From Roseibium sp. HPY-6 (GTDB taxonomy: Bacteria; Pseudomonadota; Alphaproteobacteria; Rhizobiales; Stappiaceae), in the NCBI RefSeq assembly GCF_040530035.1, contig NZ_JBEWCD010000002.1:1116001-1180000 (forward strand): a stretch of DNA of 64,000 bases, written 5' to 3'. A program made the translations under genes and the position numbers. Positions 1-8,557 of the stretch are shown here, piece by piece (position 1 is the first letter of the stretch; each line of letters starts with the position of its first letter). Under the pieces are notes generated by a model. It did no database searches and had not been told where the DNA came from. It worked only from the letters and a program-made list of their open reading frames with translations.

Positions 1-1169
1 TGGGATGGGAGCGCATCGAAGATGCGGGCAAGATCATCGGTCTCGCCGACAATGACGGCGGCGGCGCGATCTCGATTGAACCGGGCGGACAGTTCGAGCT
101 TTCCGGCGCACCATTGGAAAATCTGCACCAGACGTGCCGGGAAGCCAACCAACACCTTGCACATGTGCGGCAGATCGCAGAACCGATGGGCGTCGGCTTT
201 CTCGGGATCGGCATGACCCCGACCTGGTCGCGCGCCGACGTTCCGCGTATGCCGAAGTCCCGCTACGACATCATGACCAATTACATGCCGAAAGTGGGAT
301 CTCTAGGGCTGGACATGATGTACCGGACATCAACGATCCAGGTGAACCTCGATTTCTCGTCCGAGGCCGACATGATCCGGAAGATGCGGATCGGCCTGGC
401 GTTGCAGCCGATTGCAACCGCGATGTTTGCAAACTCTCCGTTCACCGAAGGCAAGCCGAACGGGTTCAAGTCGTTCCGTGCGCAGATCTGGACCGACACC
501 GACCGGGACAGGACGGGCGACATGCCGTTCGCCTTTAAAGACGGCTTTGGTTTCGAACGGTATGTTGAGTGGGCACTTGATGTGCCGATGTATTTTGTCA
601 AGCGCGGCACCACCTACTATGACGTGACGGACACCACATTCCGCCAGTTCATGAATGGCGCGCTCGAGGGCAGGATCCCCGACGCAACACCAAGCCTTGG
701 TGACTGGAACAATCATCTCTCGACCCTGTTCCCGGATGTCCGCCTCAAGAAATACATCGAGATGCGCGGTGCAGACGGGGGGCCTTGGCGCCGCATTTGC
801 GCTCTACCAGCGCTTTGGGTCGGGCTGCTTTACGACACCGGCGTTCTGGATCAGGCTTGGGAACTGGTCCGCGACTGGACCCAGGAAGAACGCGCGGCGC
901 TGCGTTCCGGCGTACCGAAAACTGCGCTTCAAACCCCTTTCCGAAGCGGGACGGTGCTAGACGTCGCAAAGGAAGTTCTCTCACTGGCACAAGAGGGCCT
1001 GAAAAGACGAAACCGGCTGAGCGACGGAGATCTGGACGAGCGTGTTCATCTCGCTCCGCTCGAGGAAGGGCTTGCTGCGGGCATGTGTCCTGCCGATATT
1101 CTGCTCCAGCGTTACAATGGCTCCTGGGAGAAGGACATTACGCAGGTATTCCGGGAATACGCCTATTAA
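1..1169 (+). CDS. gshA: Glutamate-cysteine ligase (5' truncated)
   Basis: Catalyses ATP-dependent joining of glutamate and cysteine, the first step of glutathione synthesis in the cytoplasm. The frame is open from base 3 to the window edge, so the true start lies upstream; 388 residues are visible of roughly 450 in the plant-type (GCS2) family. Family-typical stretches are [51 protein letters not shown] and the conserved [10 protein letters not shown] near the middle. The C-terminus ([20 protein letters not shown]) resembles alphaproteobacterial members. The class is the one shared by plants and alphaproteobacteria rather than the E. coli type. No operon partner is visible; the next gene starts 144 bases downstream. 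Confidence 0.93.
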   Translation, partial: GWERIEDAGKIIGLADNDGGGAISIEPGGQFELSGAPLENLHQTCREANQHLAHVRQIAEPMGVGFLGIGMTPTWSRADVPRMPKSRYDIMTNYMPKVGSLGLDMMYRTSTIQVNLDFSSEADMIRKMRIGLALQPIATAMFANSPFTEGKPNGFKSFRAQIWTDTDRDRTGDMPFAFKDGFGFERYVEWALDVPMYFVKRGTTYYDVTDTTFRQFMNGALEGRIPDATPSLGDWNNHLSTLFPDVRLKKYIEMRGADGGPWRRICALPALWVGLLYDTGVLDQAWELVRDWTQEERAALRSGVPKTALQTPFRSGTVLDVAKEVLSLAQEGLKRRNRLSDGDLDERVHLAPLEEGLAAGMCPADILLQRYNGSWEKDITQVFREYAY

Positions 1170-1313
1170 AGCGTGGTCCCGCTCCAGGACAGTTGCGCGC
1201 CCGTACCCGCTCTAATCCATAGCGTGAATTGACCTTAGCCTCTCAAACAGTCACTCTGGCACTGGTTGGCCTTGTTTCTCAAGGCCTTGCAGGAAGTCGA
1301 CCGGAGCAGTGCT

Positions 1314-2069
1314 ATGACAGGCAGCGAAATGGGTATGCCTCCATTTGACGTCTTTTCCTTGGCGGAAGATGTTCGGCAGCGATTTGGCTGGTCGAATGAT
1401 GACCTCAGCAGCGTAATGGAACAGCTGCTTCCGGCGGCCCTGAACGGGTTTCGGTATTTTGGTAGCGCGGTGCCCGGTTTCTCCGACTTCCCGGGTGTCC
1501 CTATGACCCCGGACCTTTCTGCCTCGACACCTTTTGCGGCATTGTTTCAAAACCCGTCACAGGCTGCACTGACGCCGTTTTTCGGGCCCGAGGCCGTGCA
1601 GCAGGCGCTTGCAGCGCAAATCTCGGGATTAACCGGACTGCAAAGCGATGCCATTCAGGAAATGATGCCGGTCGCCGCCACGTTGGCGATGGGGCAGGTG
1701 GCCCGGCCGTTTGTGCATGGGGAAGCGCGCAATCTGTTGGATGCTTATCTGAGAGGCTTCGCGCGCGGCCGGCCCAAGCCACAGCCAACCCCGGTCGATT
1801 ACATGCAAGGATACGCTGACGCGATGACCGCGTTTTGGGGCGCTTTTCTTCAACCCGCAAGCGTTGTGTCCAGTGCACCGGAAACCGTTGAAGAGCGGGA
1901 ACCGGAAGAAGAAGAGCTCGCTGAAGAGGAAGCGCCTGCAGAAGAGACCTCCGAGTTTGACGAAATGGTGTCGAACTGGATGTCGGCAGGACGCGATTTT
2001 CAATCGAACCAGTTCAGGGCTTTTGACAGTTTTTTTGAAAAGGCTTCGAAGGATTTCGGCAAAGGCTAA
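1314..2069 (+). CDS. DUF937-like protein with acidic tail
   Basis: A 251-residue protein of unknown function. Residues about 10-40 (FGWSNDDLSSVMEQLLPAAL) and 85-125 (GPEAVQQALAAQISGLTGLQ then a MMPVAATLAMG stretch) look like the DUF937 repeat, a helical unit found in many proteobacteria. Two features suggest a granule- or surface-associated role, though this is inference: a strongly acidic Glu-rich segment around residues 190-215, and a C-terminal helix rich in Phe, Asn and Gln that is faintly phasin-like. ATG at 1314 is chosen because GGAG precedes it by about 9 bases; an upstream TTG at 1266 has no ribosome site. No signal peptide or membrane segment is seen. Confidence 0.7.
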   Translation: MTGSEMGMPPFDVFSLAEDVRQRFGWSNDDLSSVMEQLLPAALNGFRYFGSAVPGFSDFPGVPMTPDLSASTPFAALFQNPSQAALTPFFGPEAVQQALAAQISGLTGLQSDAIQEMMPVAATLAMGQVARPFVHGEARNLLDAYLRGFARGRPKPQPTPVDYMQGYADAMTAFWGAFLQPASVVSSAPETVEEREPEEEELAEEEAPAEETSEFDEMVSNWMSAGRDFQSNQFRAFDSFFEKASKDFGKG

Positions 2070-2087
2070 ACCTGCCTGACAAAAAAA

Positions 2088-2107
2088 GACCCGCCGGAAG
2101 GCGGGTC
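2088..2107 (-). terminator. Rho-independent terminator of the DUF1127 gene
   Basis: A perfect 8-bp stem (GACCCGCC / GGCGGGTC) with a 4-base loop. Seven A residues at 2081-2087 become a T-tract when read on the minus strand, so it terminates the leftward gene ending at 2161. Read rightward it may also help end the DUF937-like gene, but there is no T-tract on that side. Confidence 0.85.
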
Positions 2108-2160
2108 AGTAGACGTCAGCAAGGTCTGCCGACAGGGGCTGCAAAAGGGGGCGGAAAAGC

Positions 2161-2481
2161 TCAGGCGGCGATCTGGCCGGCCTTGGTTCCTTGACCGTCA
2201 ACCACAACGAGGGTTGGCTTTTCCTGAATAGTGTTCGCTGCGCGCCAAGATGCCGGCTGGCTGTTATCTGGCGTGCTGCCTAGAAGAGATGTCGGATCGC
2301 GGTAGAAGGGGAGGGCCAACGCACGTCGAACGTCGCTCCGGGTCAGGCCGATGTCCTTCAATTGCTCATCGGACCAAAATTTGAGCTCGGTGACATGGCG
2401 GCGGTTGTTAAACACACGCCATGCACGGGCAGTCATCTGCCCGAAGAGAGCGACGAAAGGGATGCTTGTGATGTGTGTCAT
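2161..2481 (-). CDS. DUF1127 small protein
   Basis: A 106-residue protein with the DUF1127 (YjiS-like) core at about residues 20-55: a RAWRVFNNRRHVTELKFWSD helix followed by DEQLKDIGLTRSDVRRAL. Such small arginine-rich proteins are abundant in alphaproteobacteria; some have been tied to RNA turnover and to phosphate and carbon metabolism, but the function of this one is unknown. The C-terminal half (residues 60-106) is longer than in the minimal approximately 45-residue family members. ATG at 2481 is preceded by AGGAGA. It is divergent from a LysR gene with 263 bases between them, an arrangement that suggests LysR control. Confidence 0.85.
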   Translation of the reverse strand: MTHITSIPFVALFGQMTARAWRVFNNRRHVTELKFWSDEQLKDIGLTRSDVRRALALPFYRDPTSLLGSTPDNSQPASWRAANTIQEKPTLVVVDGQGTKAGQIAA

Positions 2482-2602
2482 GGCAATAGTCTCCTGTGAG
2501 CAGCCGAAGGGAGTTTCGGCAGCCTGTTCCGCGCCGGATTGGCGGTCTCTGTTTGAGGAACGATTTCAATATGCATGTTTCAGATATATAATTCCAACGA
2601 AT

Positions 2603-2633
2603 GTTTGTGATGGAATAGATCAGAATGTGTGAT
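2603..2633. promoter_or_regulatory. Candidate LysR operator region (DUF1127 / LysR 1)
   Basis: GTTTGTGATG at 2603-2612 is followed 22 bases later by the related TGTGTGATG. The same 10-mer recurs upstream of the second LysR gene and a close variant upstream of the EamA gene. The position between divergent genes is typical for LysR sites. Protein binding is inferred. Confidence 0.4.
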
Positions 2634-2744
2634 GTTAATCTTCGACCCTCCCCATTTCTCGTTGGAGATGGCCGTCTCACGAAATATTTCCCGCACAAAT
2701 GAGTGCTGTGCTAAACATGATTAAATCTAATGATTGGAGCGACG

Positions 2745-3620
2745 ATGCTCGACCTTGATCAGCTCCGAACCTTTGTTGCAATCGCAGAAAGCGGCAGTTT
2801 CACGAAGGCGGCGGACAATGTTCACAAAACTCAGTCGGCCGTGTCGATGCAGATGCGGCGCCTTGAGGAACGTATCGGCAAACCACTGTTCGTCCGCGTT
2901 GGACGGCAGTCGCGCCTCACCGAACACGGAGAGCGCTTGCTCCACTATGCGAGGCGGCTGGTTCAGCTGAACGATGAGACCCTCGCTGCCTTTGATGATA
3001 CCGAGCTTGCCGGGCTCGTGCGTCTTGGAACGCCGGACGACTATGCGGACCGCTTTCTCCCGGAAATCCTGGCAAGGTTTTCAAGATCCAATCCCAAGGC
3101 AGAAGTCAGCGTGGTTTGCGCACCCACGCCGAATCTTGCCGACATGATTTCCGAAGGGGAGTTGGACGTCGCGATTATCACGCATGTCCAGAAGAAGGGG
3201 CGCAAGCATGTTGACCTCGTTCGGCGCGAACCGCTGCTCTGGGTCGTTTCGGCACGGCACGCCGTCGAAAATGAATCGCCCCTTCCCCTGGCGCTCGGGA
3301 GGGCATCATGCGACTGGCGCAAGGCAGCGATCAACGCGCTCGGAGACCAGATGCGCGAACACCGCCTCCTTTATTCCAGCTGGAATTCAACGGCGGTCGG
3401 CGCAGCCGTCCTTGCGGGACTGGCAATCTCGGTTTTACCGGAATCCGCGCTGCGTTCCGGGATGCGGGTGCTGACGGAAGCTGACGGATTTCCAAGGCTG
3501 CCGGACTGTGAAATCGGCATCATGCGATCATGGCATAACAGTTCGCGCGTGACGGATGCGCTCGTTGAACACATTGTCTCGTCGCTGGACAACCTGTCGG
3601 TTCCTCAGGCGGCTCAATAA
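2745..3620 (+). CDS. LysR-family regulator (paralogue 1)
   Basis: A 291-residue LysR transcription factor. The N-terminal winged helix-turn-helix spans about residues 3-60 (LDQLRTFVAIAESGSFTKAA, then QSAVSMQMRRLEERIG), followed by a periplasmic-binding-fold effector domain beginning around residue 90 with GTPDDYADRFLPEIL. The effector domain resembles the LrhA-like subgroup. It is closely similar to the next gene (3789-4679) along its whole length, so the two look like a tandem duplication. ATG at 2745 has GGAG 5 bases upstream; the earlier ATG at 2730 overlaps that ribosome site and is less likely. The regulated gene is unknown; the divergent DUF1127 gene and the nearby EamA exporter are candidates. 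Confidence 0.9.
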   Translation: MLDLDQLRTFVAIAESGSFTKAADNVHKTQSAVSMQMRRLEERIGKPLFVRVGRQSRLTEHGERLLHYARRLVQLNDETLAAFDDTELAGLVRLGTPDDYADRFLPEILARFSRSNPKAEVSVVCAPTPNLADMISEGELDVAIITHVQKKGRKHVDLVRREPLLWVVSARHAVENESPLPLALGRASCDWRKAAINALGDQMREHRLLYSSWNSTAVGAAVLAGLAISVLPESALRSGMRVLTEADGFPRLPDCEIGIMRSWHNSSRVTDALVEHIVSSLDNLSVPQAAQ

Positions 3621-3694
3621 TCGGGCGCTTCAAAAAGTTGCTTTGAATCCAATTGCTTGCATCCGTTGAAAGTAGCCGGAATGGTTGAATTTGT

Positions 3695-3719
3695 GTTTGT
3701 AATGTAAGAGTTTGTGATG
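3695..3719. promoter_or_regulatory. Candidate LysR operator: paired GTTTGTRATG
   Basis: GTTTGTAATG at 3695-3704 and GTTTGTGATG at 3710-3719 form a direct repeat with a 15-base period, about 70 bases upstream of the second LysR start. This matches the motif upstream of the first LysR gene. An autoregulatory role is inference. Confidence 0.4.
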
Positions 3720-3788
3720 TATCTTCCCCAAATTAATTCGAAACTCAAATCTTCCGCCTGATATGTGGTTGAGTCGCGGGGTATTCAG

Positions 3789-4679
3789 ATGAATCACGCG
3801 TTGGACATTGATCAGCTTCGCACGTTTTTAGCTATTGCGGAGCTGGGCAGCTTTACGAAAGCGGGTGAAGCTGTTCACAAGACGCAGTCTGCGGTTTCCA
3901 TGCAGATGCGCCGGCTTGAAGAGCGTGTCGGGCAGCAGATTTTCATCAAGGACGGGCGGCAATCGCGTTTGACGGAAGACGGACAGCGTCTTGTTGAATA
4001 TGCCCGCCGCATGATTCTCTTGAACGATGAGACGCTTTCGGCCTTCAACGGTCAAAAGGAAGTGGGTCATGTGAAGCTTGGTGTGCCGGACGACTATGCG
4101 GACCGGTTGCTGCCGCAGGTTCTTGCCGCCTTCAACCGTCTGAACCCTTCCATTGAAGTGGAAGTCGAATGTTCCGGAAGCAGCAAGCTGACAGAAGCGA
4201 TCCGTGAGGGAACTCTGGATGTGGCGATCACCACATCAAGCGACACCATGGACATACGTGGTGAAATCATCCGCCGTGAACCGTTGTACTGGGTAACCGC
4301 GATGCAGCACTCCGCGCATACACAAGACGTTATCCGGCTGGCGCTGGGTCCTTCGTCCTGCGGATGGCGTCGCCTGTCGATGGACGCGCTCGACCGGGCT
4401 GGGCGTCGTTACCGGGTATCCTACACCAGTTCAAGTGCGACCGCGCTCGTCGGGGCCGTTCAGGCGGGACTTGCGATTACGGTTTTTCCTGAAAGCGCAA
4501 TCCGTGACGGCATGCGCATTCTGGACGAACGGGATGGATTTCCCGTGCTGCCGTCCTGCGATATCGCGCTTTTGCGCTCCGACAGTGCGCGCGAGGCGAT
4601 GCACGACACGCTTTGCAATCACCTCATTGCGGCGATTGGAAATGTTGGCAGCGTTAGCGGCCAGGTGGCCGCGGAGTAG
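3789..4679 (+). CDS. LysR-family regulator (paralogue 2)
   Basis: A 296-residue LysR regulator, paralogous to the preceding gene: the same LDIDQLRTFLAIAELGSFTK opening, HKTQSAVSMQMRRLEERVG recognition helix and GVPDDYADRLLPQVLAAF linker. The DNA-binding domains are nearly identical while the effector domains differ more, suggesting the two may bind overlapping sites but answer different ligands. ATG at 3789 follows CGGGG; a GTG at 3765 is possible. Its end lies 12 bases from the convergent end of the EamA exporter gene, a plausible target. Confidence 0.9.
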   Translation: MNHALDIDQLRTFLAIAELGSFTKAGEAVHKTQSAVSMQMRRLEERVGQQIFIKDGRQSRLTEDGQRLVEYARRMILLNDETLSAFNGQKEVGHVKLGVPDDYADRLLPQVLAAFNRLNPSIEVEVECSGSSKLTEAIREGTLDVAITTSSDTMDIRGEIIRREPLYWVTAMQHSAHTQDVIRLALGPSSCGWRRLSMDALDRAGRRYRVSYTSSSATALVGAVQAGLAITVFPESAIRDGMRILDERDGFPVLPSCDIALLRSDSAREAMHDTLCNHLIAAIGNVGSVSGQVAAE

Positions 4680-4691
4680 CGTTTGACGGCC

Positions 4692-5609
4692 TTAGCGGGC
4701 CCGCAGCATCAAAACGTTGCCGCCAAGCACGCAAACAAGACCAATCGCGGCAAGGAATGTCCACTGGTATCCTTCGAAGATCGTTGAAAGCGTCAGCGCG
4801 ACCACAGGAAACATAACGGTCGCGTATCCGGCCCGGGCCGAACCGATTCTTCCCAGCAGTGTGAGGTAAGACGCAAAGGCGATCACCGAGGCAACGACGG
4901 CCAGATAAACAAGGCCGCTGAAATAAGTGAACGACCATTCAACGGCGAAACTCTGCCCGCGAAGCAACGAAAATACTCCAAGCAGGACAGCGCCGTAGAC
5001 CATCCCCCACGCAGCCGCCGGTACCACGGGGATGCCGCGTTGCTGCGTATCGGCTGAAAGCATGTTCCCGCAGCAGAACGAAAGCGTCCCTGCAATACAC
5101 AGACCCAGGCCGACTGCAGCTTCGGTATTGAATTCAGCACCCGCAAGCTTTGGCCAGAACATCAGGGCAATTCCCGCGAAACCAAGCATGCCGGCGACGA
5201 GCGCCAGCGGGTTGGGGCGTTGCCCGAACAAAATAAGCGCAAGGAACAGATTGAAGATCGACGCGGTGGAGAAAATCACCGCGAGCAGGCCGGATGGTAT
5301 CTGGATAGCACCGTAGTAAAAGAGCGTGAAGTTGGTCGAGAACAGAAAAGCGCCGAGCCCGGCAAAGCGCATGTGTTCCGTGGCGCCGAAAGAGAGGGTG
5401 TACCCGCGGAACTTTGCCCAGGTCATCATGATTGCGGCCGCCAGAACAAAGCGCCAGAAAACGGAAACTTCAGGCGAAACACTTGCCACCTGGCTTTTCA
5501 TGGCAATCCAGCTGAAGCCCCAGGCAAGCACCGTGGCGGCATAGAGACCGTAGTCCGTTGCGGAAAAGCCGCTGGATCCGTTGCGGATGGCGAAGGTCGC
5601 GACGCTCAT
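4692..5609 (-). CDS. EamA/DMT-family exporter
   Basis: A 305-residue inner-membrane transporter of the drug/metabolite (10-TMS, EamA) superfamily. It has two EamA repeats, with hydrophobic segments spread evenly and the family-typical AATVLAWGFSWIAMK opening of helix 1. Many relatives export amino acids or metabolites, but the substrate cannot be told from sequence. ATG at 5609 is preceded by AGGTGA at good spacing; an upstream in-frame start at 5663 would add an untypical hydrophilic leader. It converges on the second LysR gene with only 12 bases between the stops, and a motif like the LysR-region motif lies upstream of its start. Confidence 0.85.
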   Translation of the reverse strand: MSVATFAIRNGSSGFSATDYGLYAATVLAWGFSWIAMKSQVASVSPEVSVFWRFVLAAAIMMTWAKFRGYTLSFGATEHMRFAGLGAFLFSTNFTLFYYGAIQIPSGLLAVIFSTASIFNLFLALILFGQRPNPLALVAGMLGFAGIALMFWPKLAGAEFNTEAAVGLGLCIAGTLSFCCGNMLSADTQQRGIPVVPAAAWGMVYGAVLLGVFSLLRGQSFAVEWSFTYFSGLVYLAVVASVIAFASYLTLLGRIGSARAGYATVMFPVVALTLSTIFEGYQWTFLAAIGLVCVLGGNVLMLRAR

Positions 5610-5674
5610 GAAATCACCTGTCTTGGAAAGTCTTACACGAATCTGGTCCGTGGTTCGCTTCAACGCAAATGATT

Positions 5675-5700
5675 GTTTTTGATGTTTCCATCACGCAACT
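5675..5700. promoter_or_regulatory. Candidate operator upstream of the EamA exporter
   Basis: GTTTTTGATG (5675-5684) with CATCACGCAAC close downstream makes an imperfect dyad with TGATG/CATCA cores, 66-91 bases from the exporter start. The left arm resembles the GTTTGTGATG motif near the two LysR genes. LysR binding is inferred. Confidence 0.35.
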
Positions 5701-5758
5701 AGATGAATAGCTTTACGCCTTGGACGAGATGAACGCGCAGTTTTGCACCGGAGGCAAA

Positions 5759-6460
5759 ATGACTCTGCTCGTGATTGAGAACTATCCAAAAGCCGGAATG
5801 GCGGCATTAGGCAGATATGCCTCCGCAGAAGGGCTGCCTGCGCGCGTGATCAGGGCCTATGCAGGCGAACCGCTCCCTGATGAGATAAATGGCTATGTTG
5901 GACTTGTCGTATTGGGTGGTGCGCAAAGCGCGCTGGATGACGAGGCTTATCCGCATCTTGCGGCTGTCTGTTCGCTGATCCGCCGGTTTCATGAAACCAA
6001 TCGGCCAGTGCTCGGGATCTGCCTAGGGTGCCAATTGATCGCCAGAACCTTTGGCGGGCGGAATATCCTGAACCAGCCGATTGAATTTGGCTGGCATGAG
6101 GTCACGCCGACACCCGCAGGGTTAGCGGATCCCGTTCTGGGAGCACTCGGTGAGGGTGGCCCGCTGTTTCACTGGCATACGGACACAGTGTCGATGCCGG
6201 ATGGCGCTGAACATCTCGCGACCAGCAAGATGACACCTGTCCAGGCTTTTCGCGTCGGACGGGCAACTTATGCCATCCAGTTTCATTTTGAAGCCGCGCT
6301 GGAGGATGTGCGGGACTGGTCGGAGACCTTTGCCGACGAGATCCTGCCGCACACGCCGGACTGGTCGGAGCGTCTCGACACAGACGCTGCCCGTCATGCC
6401 GCAAAGGCTGACGAGCTAGGAGCCGCGCTCGCCAAAGCCTGGCTGGATTTAGTCAGTTAA
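5759..6460 (+). CDS. Class I glutamine amidotransferase-like protein
   Basis: A 233-residue stand-alone class I glutamine amidotransferase domain. The nucleophile elbow is GICLGCQLIA (Cys about residue 85) and the catalytic His lies in YAIQFHFEAAL near residue 179, followed by a Glu, completing a Cys-His-Glu triad. It resembles the GMP-synthase-like amidotransferases used in purine, gamma-glutamyl or unknown pathways; the partner or acceptor is not known. ATG at 5759 follows GGAGG directly; earlier starts at 5720 (TTG) and 5729 are weaker. It converges with lldD with 7 bases between the stops. Confidence 0.85.
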   Translation: MTLLVIENYPKAGMAALGRYASAEGLPARVIRAYAGEPLPDEINGYVGLVVLGGAQSALDDEAYPHLAAVCSLIRRFHETNRPVLGICLGCQLIARTFGGRNILNQPIEFGWHEVTPTPAGLADPVLGALGEGGPLFHWHTDTVSMPDGAEHLATSKMTPVQAFRVGRATYAIQFHFEAALEDVRDWSETFADEILPHTPDWSERLDTDAARHAAKADELGAALAKAWLDLVS

Positions 6461-6467
6461 GATGCTT

Positions 6468-7604
6468 TCAGAGAACCAGATTATGCCGACCGACGTTCTT
6501 GATGTCGGTTTCTCCACACAATCCCATCGTTACATCGAGCTCCTTGCGGATCATTTCCAGAACTTTGGTTACACCCGGTTTGCCCATGGCGCCAAGGCCA
6601 TAGATAAAGGCGCGGCCGATGTAAGTGCTGTGGGCGCCCATGGCAACGGCCCTGAAAACATCCTGTCCTGAACGGATCCCGCCGTCGAAGTGAACTTCGA
6701 TCTTGTCACCGACTGCATCGACGATGTCGCCGAGAACGTCATATGAGGCAAGGGCCCCGTCCAGCTGCCGGCCGCCGTGGTTGGAAACGACGATTGCGTC
6801 TGCACCAAGCTCCGCGGCAACCTTTGCGTCTTCGGCGTCGTTGATGCCTTTCAGGATCAGTTTTCTGTCCCAGTGCTTTTTGACCCATTCGACGGAAGAC
6901 CAGTCCAGGGTCGGATCGAATTGGCTGGCTGTCCATTCCGCCAGCGACGACATGTCCTCGACGCCTGACACGTGACCGTGGATATTCCCGAATTCGCGGC
7001 GTTTTGTCTGCAGCATGTTCCAGCACCAACGGGGCTTGAAGGCAAGATCGATCAGGACGCCCGGCTTCGGTTTGGGGGGCGTGCTGAGGCCGTTCTTGAT
7101 GTCCTGGTGGCGTTGCCCCAGGACCTGAAGATCCAGGGTGAGAACAAGTGCGGAGCAGCCAGCCGCCTTGGCTCTTTGCATCAGGCTTTCTGAAAAGCCT
7201 CTGTCCCGCATCACATAAAGCTGGAACCAGAACGGGTTTTTCGTGTGTTCTGCGACGTCCTCGATCGAACAAACGCTCATTGTTGAGAGCGTAAACGGAA
7301 CACCGAACTCCTCCGCGGCCTGTGCGGCGAGAATTTCACCGTCGGCGTGCTGCATGCCGGTCAGCCCGACTGGCGCCAATCCGACCGGCATCGAAACATC
7401 CTGGCCGATCATGGTCGTTTTGACTGACCGGTTGTCGATATTCCGGGCAACCCTTTGGCGCAGCTTTTGGCGCTGCAGCGCGGCTTCATTTTCGCGATAG
7501 GTGCTTTGCGTCCATGATCCGGTGTCTGCGTAGTCGTAGAACATTTTCGGCACGCGGCGCTTTGCAAGGGCCTGCATGTCAGCAACATCGGTTACGGTCG
7601 TCAT
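6468..7604 (-). CDS. lldD: FMN-dependent L-lactate dehydrogenase / alpha-hydroxy-acid oxidase
   Basis: A 378-residue FMN enzyme of the alpha-hydroxy-acid dehydrogenase family, which oxidises L-lactate to pyruvate and passes electrons to the respiratory chain. Visible features are the N-terminal RRVPKMFYDYADTGSWTQ, APVGLTGMQHADGE in the FMN site, the WFQLYVMRDR segment, and the catalytic SNHGGRQLDG (His and Arg) near residue 280 with HFDGGIRSGQDVFRA following. Its length fits LldD. It lies 19 bases downstream of a FadR-type GntR gene on the same strand, an lldR-lldD order that supports lactate as the substrate, though other 2-hydroxy acids are possible. GGGAGG precedes the ATG. Confidence 0.87.
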   Translation of the reverse strand: MTTVTDVADMQALAKRRVPKMFYDYADTGSWTQSTYRENEAALQRQKLRQRVARNIDNRSVKTTMIGQDVSMPVGLAPVGLTGMQHADGEILAAQAAEEFGVPFTLSTMSVCSIEDVAEHTKNPFWFQLYVMRDRGFSESLMQRAKAAGCSALVLTLDLQVLGQRHQDIKNGLSTPPKPKPGVLIDLAFKPRWCWNMLQTKRREFGNIHGHVSGVEDMSSLAEWTASQFDPTLDWSSVEWVKKHWDRKLILKGINDAEDAKVAAELGADAIVVSNHGGRQLDGALASYDVLGDIVDAVGDKIEVHFDGGIRSGQDVFRAVAMGAHSTYIGRAFIYGLGAMGKPGVTKVLEMIRKELDVTMGLCGETDIKNVGRHNLVL

Positions 7605-7623
7605 TGTGTATCCTCCCTGAGAG

Positions 7624-8400
7624 TCAGGATCTGGCAGCTTGTTTTAGGGGTTTGGTGCGGCGCAGGCCGGCAAGTTGTTCGCGCAAATCAAGCTTTTCTG
7701 CATCGGCAAGTGTGCCGCGCACGTAGTCGATATGGGCTTCGGAGGCGCGCCTTGCGCGCACCGGATCGCCGTCCTTGATTGCGTTTGCAATCGCAAGATG
7801 CTGTTGCAGCAATTCGTTGCGGGCGGTCGGATGATGATAGAGACGGCCGCGATTGTAGAAGACACCGTTTTCCAGCAGCCGGTAGCAGGAACGCAGCGTG
7901 TGCAGCATGACCACGTTGTGTGCCGCTTCGCCAACCGCATGGTGAAACTCCACGTCGAGCAGGGCCTCCTCGGTAAGGTCCTGCGCCTCATGCGCGGTGT
8001 GCATTTGAGCCACAATGTCCTGCAGCCTTTGGAGGTCGGACGGTGCCGCGCGTTCCGCGGCCTGAGCCGCAGCCTGTCCTTCGATCCCCCGGCGGAACTC
8101 GAAATAGTCGTCGATTGCGGACGGGTGGCGGGCAATCAGCTCAACAACAGCGTCGGAGAAGATGGAGCCGATCAGGTCGCAAACGAATGTGCCGCCGCCA
8201 CGCCGTGCTTCAACCAACTTGCGCTCTTCCAGGATTTTGAGCGCGTCCCGCAGCACCGGCCGCGACACCTTCATTTTTTCGGCAAGGTCTCTTTCAGCGG
8301 GAAGTCTGTCGCCAGAATGCAAGACGCCTTTCAGGATCAGGTTTTCTATCTGTTCGACAGCGGCATTTGCCGTTTTCTGGTGGTCGACGGGTTGAAACAT
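7624..8400 (-). CDS. FadR/LldR-type GntR regulator
   Basis: A 258-residue GntR regulator of the FadR subfamily. The winged helix lies at about residues 10-75 (LPAERDLAEKMKVSRPVLRD, then LVEARRGGGTFV). The helical FCD effector domain has the metal/ligand histidine pattern: a Glu/Asp-rich FRRGIEGQAA, EFHHAVGEAAHN and a later HLAIANAI with AHIDYV. It probably senses L-lactate and controls the downstream dehydrogenase, as LldR does. The two genes are closely spaced and likely co-transcribed. LlpR or PdhR-like roles cannot be excluded. Confidence 0.85.
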   Translation of the reverse strand: MFQPVDHQKTANAAVEQIENLILKGVLHSGDRLPAERDLAEKMKVSRPVLRDALKILEERKLVEARRGGGTFVCDLIGSIFSDAVVELIARHPSAIDDYFEFRRGIEGQAAAQAAERAAPSDLQRLQDIVAQMHTAHEAQDLTEEALLDVEFHHAVGEAAHNVVMLHTLRSCYRLLENGVFYNRGRLYHHPTARNELLQQHLAIANAIKDGDPVRARRASEAHIDYVRGTLADAEKLDLREQLAGLRRTKPLKQAARS

Positions 8401-8446
8401 GGTTGGCGTACCTTCTCGTTGCCGCGCACATTAGGTGGAAAAGAAG

Positions 8447-8471
8447 AATTGGTCAATTTTTTTATCCAATT
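8447..8471. promoter_or_regulatory. Inverted repeat upstream of lldR-type gene
   Basis: AATTGG (8447-8452) and CCAATT (8466-8471) are perfect inverted arms around an AT-rich 13-base spacer, 47-71 bases upstream of the GntR start. FadR-type regulators bind short dyads of TGGT/ACCA type, so autoregulation is plausible but unproven. Confidence 0.35.
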
Positions 8472-8517
8472 TGAAAGCGTCTTGAATTTGGAACGGTGAG
8501 CGTTCCCTGTGACAATA

Positions 8518-8533
8518 TTAGACCTTGGTCTAA
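8518..8533. promoter_or_regulatory. Palindrome upstream of DUF3422 gene
   Basis: TTAGACC (8518-8524) and GGTCTAA (8527-8533) are perfect 7-base arms with a 2-base centre, 24 bases before the GTG start of the DUF3422 gene. The size and symmetry suit a dimeric repressor. The cognate protein is unknown; the neighbouring GntR regulator is one candidate. Confidence 0.5.
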
Positions 8534-8557
8534 GGTTGGCCTTGTGGGCAAAGTAAA

